Assembly (NCBI GenBank): GCA_910589155.1
Contig: CAJURY010000001.1
Span: forward strand, 186,001 to 250,000
DNA: 64,000 bases
Reading direction: 5' to 3'
Source of the DNA: an uncultured Oscillospiraceae bacterium
GTDB taxonomy: Bacteria > Bacillota > Clostridia > Oscillospirales > Oscillospiraceae
In this document: positions 16,770 through 24,778 of the stretch, one piece after another
Layout of the letters: every line of letters starts with the position of its first letter
How positions within the stretch are numbered: the stretch's first letter is position 1
Translations under genes and position numbers: made by a program
Notes under the pieces: model-generated
Database searches by the model: none
Seen by the model: only the letters and a program-made list of their open reading frames with translations
Told to the model about the DNA's origin: nothing

Positions 16770-17309
16770 TTATTTCCGGTTTGCGGTCTGCCAGTCCTCC
16801 CACAAAACGACAGTTCCTGTTTGCAAGGTTTGCGGCATAGCAATAAGTCTCTGGTTCCGGGAGCCGCGAAAGCGCAAGCTAAGATCCTTTTCCTCTTTGC
16901 GGAAAGGCCCGTCCACCAAAACGTCCAGATAGGACAGAAATTCTTCTGTAATTTCTTTTTTGCAGAGTTTGCCAGATTGGAGCTGCTCCAGGGTAAAGCC
17001 TGAAAAAGCCCAAACGCTTTTTTCCGGGTATGTGCTTTTCACTTGACGCAACAGCCTCACAAGCTCCGGCTGATTTTCCGGCTCAAAGGGTTCGCCGCCC
17101 AGAAGAGTCAGGCCGCGAATATGCGCGGGAGCCAAAAGACGCAGAATTTCATCAATCGTATTTTGCGTGAAGGGTTCGCCATAGGAAAAATCCCACGCCA
17201 CTTCATTAAAGCAATCCGGGCAGCGATGACGGCAGCCGGAAACGAATAAGCTCACCCGCACGCCGGGACCGTTGGCAATATCGCAGTTTTTTATGGTAGC
17301 ATAGTGCAT
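16770..17309 (-). CDS. nrdG: Anaerobic ribonucleoside-triphosphate reductase activating protein
   Basis: 179 aa radical SAM activase that installs the glycyl radical on NrdD. The cluster-binding CxxxCxxC is at residues 26, 30 and 33 (CRHRCPDCF), with the SAM-binding LLGGEPFEPEN at about 74-84. The large subunit nrdD is not within the window, so it must be encoded elsewhere. It is 3 nt after the pap2 stop, so it is translationally linked to it. Confidence 0.95.
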   Translation of the reverse strand: MHYATIKNCDIANGPGVRVSLFVSGCRHRCPDCFNEVAWDFSYGEPFTQNTIDEILRLLAPAHIRGLTLLGGEPFEPENQPELVRLLRQVKSTYPEKSVWAFSGFTLEQLQSGKLCKKEITEEFLSYLDVLVDGPFRKEEKDLSLRFRGSRNQRLIAMPQTLQTGTVVLWEDWQTANRK

Positions 17310-17312
17310 AAA

Positions 17313-18233
17313 TCATGACTCCTTTTTTTGTCCCAGTTTGGAGAACCAGGAGAAGGTGAGTGGCCACAAAAGCCCGGCGGTGAGCACCACCAGAAAATAA
17401 CGAATCCCGGAAGCGATACTGTGTCCGCCGCAAAGAGCGGCAAGCGGTGCTTTCAGGGTGATGCGCACGGCCATCACAAGAATAAATCCCAAAATCAGCT
17501 TGATGATTTGCGCCCACCACACGGCATAAATGGGGAAATGGAATTTACTCGTATCCACCCAATAGACCAAAAGCATACCCAGCAGCGCGCCCAAAAGGGT
17601 GTAGGCGTTTTTCACGCCCTCCGCCAGATTTGCCAAATCCATGTTTTTATCAAAAGAATAGAACTCTACAAACGCCACAAAACCTGCGCTGAGGAAAAGC
17701 ATAGCGCCTAAAAGGATGGGGAAAACAGACTTTTTATCCGAGTATACCCCAAGCCGAAGCAAGAATAATAACACAATGGCGGTTCCGGCGGCGGTGAGCA
17801 CGTCCTGGGGCGTATGTACGCCCAGATACATCCGGGAAAAGGGCACCAGAATGCACAGCGCGATACTCAAAACGCGAATCCATTTCTTTTTTGTCGTAAC
17901 AGCGATTGCGCCATAGGTGCCAACAGCGTTTTGGGTATGTCCGCTGGGAAAGCTGTAGCCGGTGGCGCCGGCGCGGGCGGATTCCACAATGGAAAAATTG
18001 GGATCGCGTACCCAGGGACGTGGAATCTGAAAAGCAAGCTTTAAAAACTGATTTAAAATTGTGCCGAAAAATCCCACAGATAAAATATAATAGCCTCTTT
18101 TTTTGTCCAGACACCAAAATGTTGCCAACGCAATAAGCAAAAAAGCCGCCTCTGCGCCGAATTCTGTGAGCAGTCCCATTATAGTATTCATAAAAGGCGT
18201 GCGCAGTCCTTCCAGCCAGTACAAAAATTGCAA
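17313..18233 (-). CDS. PAP2 family membrane phosphatase
   Basis: 306 aa with about eight membrane segments. Phosphatase motifs: KLAFQIPRP (KxxxxxxRP), PSGHTQNA (PSGH) and SRMYLGVHTPQDV (SRxxxxxHxxxD). Substrates of such proteins include phosphatidate and undecaprenyl diphosphate. The start is TTG at 18233, preceded by AAGGGGG at 8-nt spacing. The C-terminal ~110 residues add further hydrophobic segments beyond the core PAP2 fold. First gene of the pap2-nrdG-dut-ygiQ-ssb operon; a TATAAT (reverse strand, 18265-18270) could be its -10. Confidence 0.92.
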   Translation of the reverse strand: MQFLYWLEGLRTPFMNTIMGLLTEFGAEAAFLLIALATFWCLDKKRGYYILSVGFFGTILNQFLKLAFQIPRPWVRDPNFSIVESARAGATGYSFPSGHTQNAVGTYGAIAVTTKKKWIRVLSIALCILVPFSRMYLGVHTPQDVLTAAGTAIVLLFLLRLGVYSDKKSVFPILLGAMLFLSAGFVAFVEFYSFDKNMDLANLAEGVKNAYTLLGALLGMLLVYWVDTSKFHFPIYAVWWAQIIKLILGFILVMAVRITLKAPLAALCGGHSIASGIRYFLVVLTAGLLWPLTFSWFSKLGQKKES

Positions 18234-18322
18234 GTGCCAGACCCCCTTGTTTCATTTATCTACTATTATAACAAAATTTACAGAAAAGTAAAGATTTGAA
18301 CCCTGGGATTCTCATTCTTGCC

Positions 18323-18351
18323 TTGCCAATTCAGGAAAAAGGAGGTATAAT
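18323..18351 (+). promoter_or_regulatory. SigA-type promoter of the TIGR04255 gene
   Basis: TTGCCA, 17-nt spacer, TATAAT; 33 nt upstream of ATG 18384. Confidence 0.65.
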
Positions 18352-18383
18352 AAAGAGACTAAAAATGAAAGAGGTTTTCTTTT

Positions 18384-19172
18384 ATGTTTTCTCAGGAACA
18401 AAGATGTATTTATCAAAAAAATCAACTGATTGAAGTGATCTGCCAGCTTCGCTTTCCGGAGATCCTCTCCATCGGAGCCAACGCCCCGGTAGATTTTCAG
18501 GAAGCTGTCCGGGATGAATATCCCGCTTTTCAGACTCTGAAGGAAGTACCCGCCCCGCGTATCACCGGCGCGCCGGGAAACTTTTCTCTGGCGCAGCAGC
18601 CGGAGCGGATGAACTATCAGTTTGTCTCTGCGGACGGTGTATGGAAGGTAAATCTTACCAGTCGTTTTATTTCTCTTTCCTGCGCAAAATATACTTGTTG
18701 GGAGGATTTTGCCGCGAAGCTGGATAAACCTCTGGCGGCGTTTATCCGCATTTATCACCCCGCTTATTTTGAGCGTTTGGGTCTGCGGTTTGTGAACGCT
18801 TTCTCCAAAGTGGATTTGGATTTGGAGGGCACGTCCTTCCGGGAGCTGATTGCACCTTGTTATCTGGGCGTTTTGGCGGAAGACGATGTGCAGGAGTCTC
18901 GCGTAGCGCGCAACTCTATGGAAGCGGAGCTGGCGGTGCAGGGGGGCTGCCGGGTCAAAATTCACGCGGGGCCTGGCATGATTAAGCGCAGAGGACAAGA
19001 GGACAAGGAAATCAAGTTTATTTTTGACTGCGATCTGTTTATGCAGGGGCAGACTCCTGTGAATCTGTCCGCTGGCGCGATGCAGACCATGCATATGCAA
19101 GCGGACGACATTTTCCGCGGCGCAATCACCGACAAGCTCCATGAGGCCATGGAGCCGCAATATCTTTATTAA
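18384..19172 (+). CDS. TIGR04255 family protein
   Basis: 262 aa soluble protein. The N-terminal YQKNQLIEVICQLRFPEI and FQEAVRDEYPAF, and the central LGLRFVNAF, match my memory of the sporadically distributed TIGR04255 family, of unknown function and sometimes linked to defence islands. Here it sits next to a membrane protease gene, 14 nt upstream with no terminator, so the two are probably cotranscribed. No signal peptide or membrane segment. Confidence 0.75.
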   Translation: MFSQEQRCIYQKNQLIEVICQLRFPEILSIGANAPVDFQEAVRDEYPAFQTLKEVPAPRITGAPGNFSLAQQPERMNYQFVSADGVWKVNLTSRFISLSCAKYTCWEDFAAKLDKPLAAFIRIYHPAYFERLGLRFVNAFSKVDLDLEGTSFRELIAPCYLGVLAEDDVQESRVARNSMEAELAVQGGCRVKIHAGPGMIKRRGQEDKEIKFIFDCDLFMQGQTPVNLSAGAMQTMHMQADDIFRGAITDKLHEAMEPQYLY

Positions 19173-19186
19173 AAGGTTGTGAACTC

Positions 19187-19894
19187 GTGTTTTTTGATTG
19201 GACTTACGTTGTATTGGTACTTCCGGCAATCTTTTTATCTTTGTGGGCAAGCGCCAATGTAAACAGTACGTTTAAACGCTACTCCAGCCAGTTTTCCCGG
19301 CGGCATATTACCGGCGCCCAGGCGGCGGAGCAGGTGCTCCGCGCCAATGGCATTTACGATGTAAGCGTGCAGCATATTGCAGGCAATCTTACCGACCATT
19401 TCGATCCCAAAAACAAGGTGATTCGACTGTCTGACAATGTGTACAACAGTACTTCCACTGCCGCCATTGGCGTCGCCTGTCATGAGGCGGGGCACGCAGT
19501 ACAGCATCAGGTGGGCTATGCGCCTTTAAAGCTGCGTATGGCGGTCATCCCTGTAACCAACATTGGTTCAAAATTGGCAATGCCTCTGATTTTGTTGGGA
19601 CTGGTGCTTTCCGCATTTGGGTATTACTTTTATGAACTGGTGTATGTGGGCATTGCCTGCTTTGGTTTATCTCTGGTGTTTCAGGTTATCACGCTGCCAG
19701 TGGAGTTTAATGCCAGCAGCCGGGCAGTGCAGGCCATAGAACAAAGCGGTATTCTCGTGGAAGATGAGATGACCGGCGCAAAAAGGACGCTTCGAGCGGC
19801 GGCGCTTACCTATGTGGCTGCAACGGCTGTATCTCTTGCTCAGCTTTTGCGTTTGCTGATCCTATTCGGTGGAAATAACAGAAGACGAGATTAA
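19187..19894 (+). CDS. YugP-type zinc metallopeptidase
   Basis: 235 aa membrane protein. The HEAGH zinc motif (His99, Glu100, His103) follows an N-terminal membrane helix (about 5-22); three or four further hydrophobic segments follow. Family: neutral zinc metallopeptidase YugP, of unknown physiological substrate. The start is GTG 19187. A strong bidirectional terminator follows the stop. Confidence 0.93.
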   Translation: MFFDWTYVVLVLPAIFLSLWASANVNSTFKRYSSQFSRRHITGAQAAEQVLRANGIYDVSVQHIAGNLTDHFDPKNKVIRLSDNVYNSTSTAAIGVACHEAGHAVQHQVGYAPLKLRMAVIPVTNIGSKLAMPLILLGLVLSAFGYYFYELVYVGIACFGLSLVFQVITLPVEFNASSRAVQAIEQSGILVEDEMTGAKRTLRAAALTYVAATAVSLAQLLRLLILFGGNNRRRD

Positions 19895-19936
19895 AAAACG
19901 CCCGGCCTTTCCAAAAGAAAGGCCGGGCGTTTTTTA
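19893..19936. terminator. Bidirectional terminator between yugP-like gene and glyA
   Basis: Long perfect stem AAAAAACGCCCGGCCTTTC / GAAAGGCCGGGCGTTTTTT with a 5-nt loop; T-runs on both strands. Confidence 0.95.
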
Positions 19937-21187
19937 GCGGTACAGGGGGAACTTCTTGCAAATATCTGCGACGATTTCTTTGACCGCATCAGCGGTGCCG
20001 TCAAAATCTCTTGCGGTCATGCCAATGCAGCGGGCAATGCGCTTCATTTCAGCTTCTCCCAGTCCGCGGGTGGTGACAGCGGCAGTGCCAATCCGAACGC
20101 CGCTGGTAACGGCGGGCTTTTCTGGGTCGCCGGGAATGGCGTTTTTGTTCAGGGTAATGTGATTTGCGTCTAAGCGGGTCTGCAATTCCTTTCCGGTAAT
20201 CTGCATGGGACGCAGGTCAGCCAGCATCAAATGATTGTCCGTACCGCCTGTCACCAGATCAAAGCCTTCCTCCAACAGGGCAGCGGCCAAAACTTTTGCA
20301 TTTTTTACAATATTCTGGGCATAAACTTGAAACTCCGGCTGCATGGCTTCCTTCAGGCATACTGCTTTCGCGGCAATCACATGCTCCAGCGGACCGCCTT
20401 GGGTGCCGGGGAACACGGCGGAATTTAGCTTTTTGGCAAATTCCTCTTTCGCAAGAATGAGACCGCCGCGAGGGCCGCGCAGCGTCTTATGGGTGGTAGT
20501 TGTGACAATGTCGGCATAGGGAACGGGGCTTTGATGCGCGCCGCCAGCGACAAGACCTGCGATATGAGCCATGTCCACCATCAAAATTGCGCCAACCTCA
20601 TGGGCAATCTCTGCAAAAATTGAAAAATCAATGGCTCTTGGATAAGCGGAAGCGCCTGCAATGATGAGCTTTGGCTGATGCTTTTTGGCAAGGTCACGAA
20701 TCTCGTCGTAATCAATGAGACCGGTTTTGTGATTCACGTCGTAGGCCACTGCATTGTAATACTTGCCAGAGATATTAGCCGGACTGCCGTGAGACAAATG
20801 GCCGCCGTTGGCAAGGCTCATACCCATCATGGTATCGCCTGGCTGCAACAGGGCAAGCTGCACTGCAGCGTTAGCTTGCGCGCCGGAGTGGGGTTGTACG
20901 TTGGCAAATTCCGCGCCGAACAGCTTTTTCGCCCGCTCAATGCAAAGGCTTTCCATCTCATCTACAAATTCACAGCCGCCGTAATATCGCTTGCCGGGCA
21001 AGCCCTCGGCATACTTATTCGTTAAAACGCTGCCCATGGCTGCAATCACAGCGGGGGAGGCAAAATTTTCGGAAGCGATCAATTCCAGACCATTTTCTTG
21101 TCGGGAAAGCTCCCGCTCCATCATTGCGCTGATTTCAGGGTCAAACGCTGCAACAAATCCAATGGAATCCAGCGGTTTACCATACAT
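19934..21187 (-). CDS. glyA: Serine hydroxymethyltransferase
   Basis: 417 aa. Interconverts serine and glycine using tetrahydrofolate and PLP. Conserved blocks ELIASENF, YAEGLPGKRYYGGCE, PHSGAQAN and the PLP-lysine block TTTTHKTLRGPRGG (Lys234) are intact. ATG 21187 (MYGKPLDSIG) with AAGGA upstream is the start; the frame stays open further upstream only because it runs through the riboswitch. Expression is predicted to be governed by the tandem glycine riboswitch, so glycine level should control this enzyme directly. Confidence 0.97.
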   Translation of the reverse strand: MYGKPLDSIGFVAAFDPEISAMMERELSRQENGLELIASENFASPAVIAAMGSVLTNKYAEGLPGKRYYGGCEFVDEMESLCIERAKKLFGAEFANVQPHSGAQANAAVQLALLQPGDTMMGMSLANGGHLSHGSPANISGKYYNAVAYDVNHKTGLIDYDEIRDLAKKHQPKLIIAGASAYPRAIDFSIFAEIAHEVGAILMVDMAHIAGLVAGGAHQSPVPYADIVTTTTHKTLRGPRGGLILAKEEFAKKLNSAVFPGTQGGPLEHVIAAKAVCLKEAMQPEFQVYAQNIVKNAKVLAAALLEEGFDLVTGGTDNHLMLADLRPMQITGKELQTRLDANHITLNKNAIPGDPEKPAVTSGVRIGTAAVTTRGLGEAEMKRIARCIGMTARDFDGTADAVKEIVADICKKFPLYR

Positions 21188-21224
21188 TGTAACATTCCTT
21201 CTTTCCATAATTTCTGATAGAAAC

Positions 21225-21270
21225 AAAAAAGCAGCCCAACACAAGGACTGCTCCATAGGCTGCAAGCCGC
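21225..21270 (-). terminator. Expression-platform terminator of the glyA riboswitch
   Basis: On the minus strand, AGCAGTCC pairs with GGGCTGCT followed by TTTTTTG (21252 to 21225). The upstream GCAGCC (21258-21263) can pair with the same GGCTGC, giving a mutually exclusive alternative. Confidence 0.75.
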
Positions 21271-21283
21271 TTTTTGCGACCGA

Positions 21284-21450
21284 CATGTCCCTGTCCGTTT
21301 GCCTGAGAGATTCGGCTTTCTGCCTTGCACCTTCGGCACACAATTGAATGTGTTCTCCAGAGAGTCCTCCGCTTTTCAGTCTTATTCTCAAATGCGGAGA
21401 ATACCTGAGACTTTGAATCCTTCGGTGGGCAGCGCCGCTTTCCTGAAAAG
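21284..21450 (-). ncRNA. Tandem glycine riboswitch upstream of glyA
   Basis: Two glycine aptamers in series. Aptamer 1 (about 21450-21372) is closed by CTTTTCAG / CTGAAAAG and contains CACCGAAGGA and TCTCAGG. Aptamer 2 (about 21367-21284) contains the hallmark stretches CTCTGGAGA, GCCGAAGG, CTCTCAGGCAAACGGACAG. An intrinsic terminator follows before the glyA ribosome-binding site. Glycine riboswitches usually sit before gcvT operons or glycine transporters and act as ON switches; here the controlled gene is glyA. Confidence 0.92.
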
Positions 21451-21482
21451 TATCATTGGTATATTTTGTTTTTTCTATGTTT

Positions 21483-21510
21483 AGTATACATCATTTCTGA
21501 GAAAAGTCAA
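21483..21510 (-). promoter_or_regulatory. Promoter of the glyA riboswitch transcript
   Basis: TTGACT (21510-21505), 16-nt spacer, TATACT (21488-21483), reading on the minus strand. Confidence 0.75.
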
Positions 21511-21561
21511 GGCTACGGCAATTTTTTTCACAAAGCGGCATTTTCCATGGGGAGGCAAAAC

Positions 21562-21598
21562 AAAACCATGGGAAAATAAATCCCCATGGTTTGTTTTT
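21562..21598 (-). terminator. Terminator of the glycosyltransferase/acyltransferase pair
   Basis: Stem AAACCATGGGG / CCCATGGTTT with T-rich flanks on both sides, just beyond the glycosyltransferase stop. Confidence 0.8.
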
Positions 21599-21601
21599 CC
21601 A

Positions 21602-22738
21602 TTATAATGTAACGGCATGCATACTGCGCTGCAAGACCTTCTGGGTGACGATATTGCAAATTTCAACCGCGCCGTTATGCAAGAACCCTTCCTTCAGCCG
21701 CCGGGACATCTCCAGCAGCGCTTTGTCGTCCATGAGCGTTTTGCAGGTGAGGTAAACCAACTCGTCCGCATCCTCGGCGGTAAGCGCAAACCGATGCTTG
21801 CAGAAATACTCCAAGTTAGGCCCTTCGCAGCCGCCTACGGCATTGACAAAAATCAGCGGCAACCCCTTTGCGGCAGCTTCTGTGGAGCTAAGGCCACCGG
21901 GTTTGGACAGCATCAAATCTGCCGCGTCCATGTAAGCGGACATTTCCTTGGTGAAACCCAAAAGATGCAGCTTGTTGCCGCTGTATTTTAGAAAATCGTT
22001 GTACAGCTTTTCATTGCTGCCGCAGATAAACACCATCATGGCGTTTTCCGGTAGATTTTCCACCACGGTTTTGACAAGCTTTTTGATATGCCCGGCGCCC
22101 ATGCTGCCGGACATACACAAAAGAATCTTTTTATTTTGCGGTAGCCCCAGCCGCCGACGGACGACCATTTTATCTTCTTTGGTGAAAAATGTCTGTTTCA
22201 CAGGAATACCGGAGGGATAAAGCCTGCTTGCGGGCAAATTTTTTGCGAGAAATTCGCCTGTCAGTCGCTCGTCGGGAATAAACACCGTATCCATCTGGCA
22301 CTGATCTACATAGGGGCTGCAAGTGTAATCTGTCGCTACAAAAAAAGTTGGCGCAGCAAGGTGGAACTGGCGTTTGACCTCGGTTAGCATCATACCGGCA
22401 AACATATGAACGCAAATCACAGCGTCATATTGCTTTTCTGTAATAAGTTGATACAGCGCGTCCGCGCCCTTGCTGAGCATTTCGTACACCATGCCGTCTT
22501 TCCCAGGTTCTTGCGGCTGATTATCCAGAAGCTTGTAGCCGACGTCGAAAAGCTTCGGCATCTTGCGATAAATACGAACGTGCCAGTTACAGATAAATTT
22601 AGACATTTCCGGCGACCACAAGGACAGCGCGTCCATCGTAACAGCTTGAATGCCGCGCTGTTCCATCACCTCAGAAATCGCGCTTGCGGTGGAGTTGTGA
22701 CCTTCGCCGGTGTTGCAGGATAAAATCAGGACTCGCAT
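21602..22738 (-). CDS. MGDG synthase/UgtP-type glycosyltransferase (GT28)
   Basis: 378 aa. N-terminal MGDG_synth domain beginning VLILSCNTGEGHNSTA and a C-terminal GT28 domain with GSMGAGH, DLMLSKPGGLSSTEAAAKGLP as the nucleotide-sugar site. Relatives transfer glucose or galactose to diacylglycerol to build membrane glycolipids, which can anchor lipoteichoic acid. The acyltransferase-like gene upstream overlaps its start by 13 nt, so both probably work on the same glycolipid pathway. Confidence 0.9.
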   Translation of the reverse strand: MRVLILSCNTGEGHNSTASAISEVMEQRGIQAVTMDALSLWSPEMSKFICNWHVRIYRKMPKLFDVGYKLLDNQPQEPGKDGMVYEMLSKGADALYQLITEKQYDAVICVHMFAGMMLTEVKRQFHLAAPTFFVATDYTCSPYVDQCQMDTVFIPDERLTGEFLAKNLPASRLYPSGIPVKQTFFTKEDKMVVRRRLGLPQNKKILLCMSGSMGAGHIKKLVKTVVENLPENAMMVFICGSNEKLYNDFLKYSGNKLHLLGFTKEMSAYMDAADLMLSKPGGLSSTEAAAKGLPLIFVNAVGGCEGPNLEYFCKHRFALTAEDADELVYLTCKTLMDDKALLEMSRRLKEGFLHNGAVEICNIVTQKVLQRSMHAVTL

Positions 22739-23214
22739 GCTTTTTTACGCATCTCCCTTTTTTGCAAAGTTCCGTACAGCCGCCGGAGCCGGGGGCGGTT
22801 GTAGCGCTGAATCAGAATAAACGGCACGTGCCCAATGAGGGCATAGAAAATCCATAAAATAAAGCCGCCGGTGTGCCAGAGGCGGCAGGACCACAGTCCC
22901 AGCAGCATCAAAATCCAGTGCACCAACTCCGCAACGCAGGTTTCCTGCAAAAGCCGGTAAATATGAGCGCTGTCTGCTTGGGTCTGCAAGGATTTTCGAA
23001 CCATGTGCTTGTCTATCTTGCTCATATCGGGGACAAGGTCTTTCCAATATTGGATACCGATTTTTTGATAAATTTTTCCGCCCTTTTCCCAATTGTACGG
23101 CCGGTAGGGGAATTTATTTTCGTCAAACCATTCTCTTGGCAGGGCGGGACCGATCAATTGGGAAATAACGCCGATTGCGGCATAGTATAGCAGGCACAGC
23201 CAGAAACCCTTCAT
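22726..23214 (-). CDS. CrtO-like (glycosyl-4,4'-diaponeurosporenoate acyltransferase family) membrane protein
   Basis: 162 aa with hydrophobic segments at about 3-22, 98-112 and 116-133. The pattern FPYRPYNWEKGGKIYQKIG, WKDLVPDMSK and IQRYNRPRLRRLY recalls the family named after staphylococcal CrtO, which acylates a glycosylated carotenoid. No carotenoid genes are nearby; instead it is coupled to a glycolipid glycosyltransferase, so acylation of a glycolipid is a more sensible guess. The ribosome-binding site is poorly placed (about 14 nt). Confidence 0.75.
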   Translation of the reverse strand: MKGFWLCLLYYAAIGVISQLIGPALPREWFDENKFPYRPYNWEKGGKIYQKIGIQYWKDLVPDMSKIDKHMVRKSLQTQADSAHIYRLLQETCVAELVHWILMLLGLWSCRLWHTGGFILWIFYALIGHVPFILIQRYNRPRLRRLYGTLQKREMRKKACES

Positions 23215-23290
23215 GCTTTTTTACTCAACTTCCTTTGTATTCCCCTGTTTGGCAAGAAACTTTTTAAATATTTTTTTATTATAAGCTAGA

Positions 23291-23319
23291 ATTATAAACT
23301 TCATGTAAACTTTTTGCAA
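23291..23319 (-). promoter_or_regulatory. Promoter of the acyltransferase/glycosyltransferase pair
   Basis: TTGCAA (23319-23314), 17-nt spacer, TATAAT (23296-23291) on the minus strand; divergent from the next promoter. Confidence 0.65.
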
Positions 23320-23326
23320 CCCAGTC

Positions 23327-23355
23327 TTGACGAAATGTCCAGAATCGTATATGCT
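23327..23355 (+). promoter_or_regulatory. Promoter of the two-component operon
   Basis: TTGACG, 17-nt spacer, TATGCT; the -35 boxes of the two divergent promoters are only 7 nt apart, so a regulator bound here could affect both. Confidence 0.65.
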
Positions 23356-23416
23356 AAATAAAAAACAATCCAGCATTTTGCAATGGTTGAAAGATTTGTA
23401 CAAAGGGGGAGGGAAT

Positions 23417-24091
23417 ATGTTTCAAATTTTGCTGCTTGATCAAAACGTTGCGTTTTGCAGGCAGACTGGAGTGTTTCTAGAGCGTGCCGGTTTTCATACC
23501 GAAATTGCGACCCATGGAGAACAGGCCTTGGCGAAGCTGGCGGAGCAGCATATGGATCTTATTTTATTGGATATTCCAGATGGATGGACTTTTCTGGACA
23601 CGTTGCGAAGTGCCGGGGATGAAACGCCTGTTTTGGCGCTTTCCGCACAGCAGGAGAAAGGCACGCTGTATCGAAGTTTCCAGCTTGGCGCGGACGATTT
23701 TATGTATAAGCCCCCGGATGAAACGGAGCTTCTCTTGCGCATTCGCGCTCTTTTGCGTCGTGCGAAAATTGCCCAGGCGCACAGTTTATCCATTGGGAGC
23801 ACTGAGCTGCATTACGAAACCCTGACAGTGGCGGAGAAAGACCAAATTACAATTTTACCCAAAAAGGAGTTTCAGGTGCTGTTTAAGTTGTTGTCTTTTC
23901 CAGACAAAACCTTTACAAGAACGCAGCTTATGGATGAATTTTGGGCGCACGGACGGGATTCCGAGCTGCGAACCGTGGACGTGCATGTTAACCGCATCCG
24001 CGCCCGTTTTTCGGGAAATCCTGATTTTGAGATTCAGACGGTGCGGGGGATCGGCTACAAAGGCGTATACAAAAAGACAATTGGGAAGTGA
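23417..24091 (+). CDS. OmpR-family response regulator with atypical receiver
   Basis: 224 aa. Receiver domain (~1-118) then an OmpR-type winged helix (~125-220, with LTVAEKDQ, RTQLMDEFW, VDVHVNRIRARF, VRGIGYKG). The phosphoacceptor Asp is in LILLDIPDGW and the switch Ser/Lys are in LALSA and MYKPP, but one of the two acidic residues near the N-terminus is Gln (LLDQN), and the beta3-alpha3 loop after the phosphoacceptor is about four residues shorter than usual. Phosphorylation may be altered or absent. ATG 23417 follows GGGGGAGGG. First gene of the operon; the second regulator starts 6 nt after it. Confidence 0.9.
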   Translation: MFQILLLDQNVAFCRQTGVFLERAGFHTEIATHGEQALAKLAEQHMDLILLDIPDGWTFLDTLRSAGDETPVLALSAQQEKGTLYRSFQLGADDFMYKPPDETELLLRIRALLRRAKIAQAHSLSIGSTELHYETLTVAEKDQITILPKKEFQVLFKLLSFPDKTFTRTQLMDEFWAHGRDSELRTVDVHVNRIRARFSGNPDFEIQTVRGIGYKGVYKKTIGK

Positions 24092-24096
24092 ACAGG

Positions 24097-24774
24097 ATGT
24101 ACAGCATTTTTATTGTGGAGGATGACAAGACAATTGCAGGGGTGCTGCAAAGAGAGCTTCGCCGCTGGGGCTATGAAGCTGTCTGCGCAGCGAATTTTCA
24201 AAATATATTGCAGGAATTTGAGGCTGCAAAGCCGCATTTGGTGCTTTTGGATATTTCACTGCCTTTTTACAATGGATACTATTGGTGCGGGGAAATTCGC
24301 AGACAGTCCAAGGTGCCGATTTTGTTTTTGTCCTCCGCTTCCGACGGCATGAATATGATTATGGCTATGAATCTGGGCGGGGATGATTTTATACCGAAGC
24401 CCTTTGATATGAATGTGCTGTTGGCAAAGATTCAGGCGATTTTAAGAAGGACTTATGATTTTGCAGTGTCTGCGCCAACGCTTTCTCACAAAGGAGCGGT
24501 TTTAAATCCCAAGGACGCAACGCTTCTTTTTGACGGAAAAACATTAGAATTGACAAAAAACGATTTCCGCATTTTGCTCACGCTTTTGGAAAACAAGGGG
24601 ACAATCGTCAGCCGGGATACGCTGATGCAGCGGCTCTGGGAAACAGACAGCTTTGTGGATGAAAATACCTTAACCGTCAATGTCACCCGGCTGCGGAAAA
24701 AGCTGGGTGCTATGGGGCTGGAGGATTTTATTGTCACCAAAAAGGGCGTCGGCTATCTGGTGCCGCAGGAGTGA
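24097..24774 (+). CDS. BceR-like OmpR-family response regulator
   Basis: 225 aa. Canonical receiver: acidic pair in FIVEDDK, phosphoacceptor in LVLLDISLPFYNG, Thr/Ser in LFLSSA, Lys in IPKPFD. The C-terminal winged helix ends in KKGVGYLV. It matches regulators of Bce-type antimicrobial-peptide modules. ATG 24097 is chosen, 9 nt from GGGAAG; GTG 24088 overlapping the previous stop is the alternative. The kinase gene starts 4 nt after its stop. Confidence 0.92.
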   Translation: MYSIFIVEDDKTIAGVLQRELRRWGYEAVCAANFQNILQEFEAAKPHLVLLDISLPFYNGYYWCGEIRRQSKVPILFLSSASDGMNMIMAMNLGGDDFIPKPFDMNVLLAKIQAILRRTYDFAVSAPTLSHKGAVLNPKDATLLFDGKTLELTKNDFRILLTLLENKGTIVSRDTLMQRLWETDSFVDENTLTVNVTRLRKKLGAMGLEDFIVTKKGVGYLVPQE

Positions 24775-24778
24775 TCAC

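Noticed and set aside
18312..19250. 312-codon minus-strand open frame opposite TIGR04255
   Set aside because: Antisense shadow without a ribosome-binding site; the plus-strand gene has a consensus promoter and start.
21188..21391. N-terminal extension of glyA
   Set aside because: These 68 codons translate the riboswitch and its terminator; the family start is MYGKPLD at 21187.
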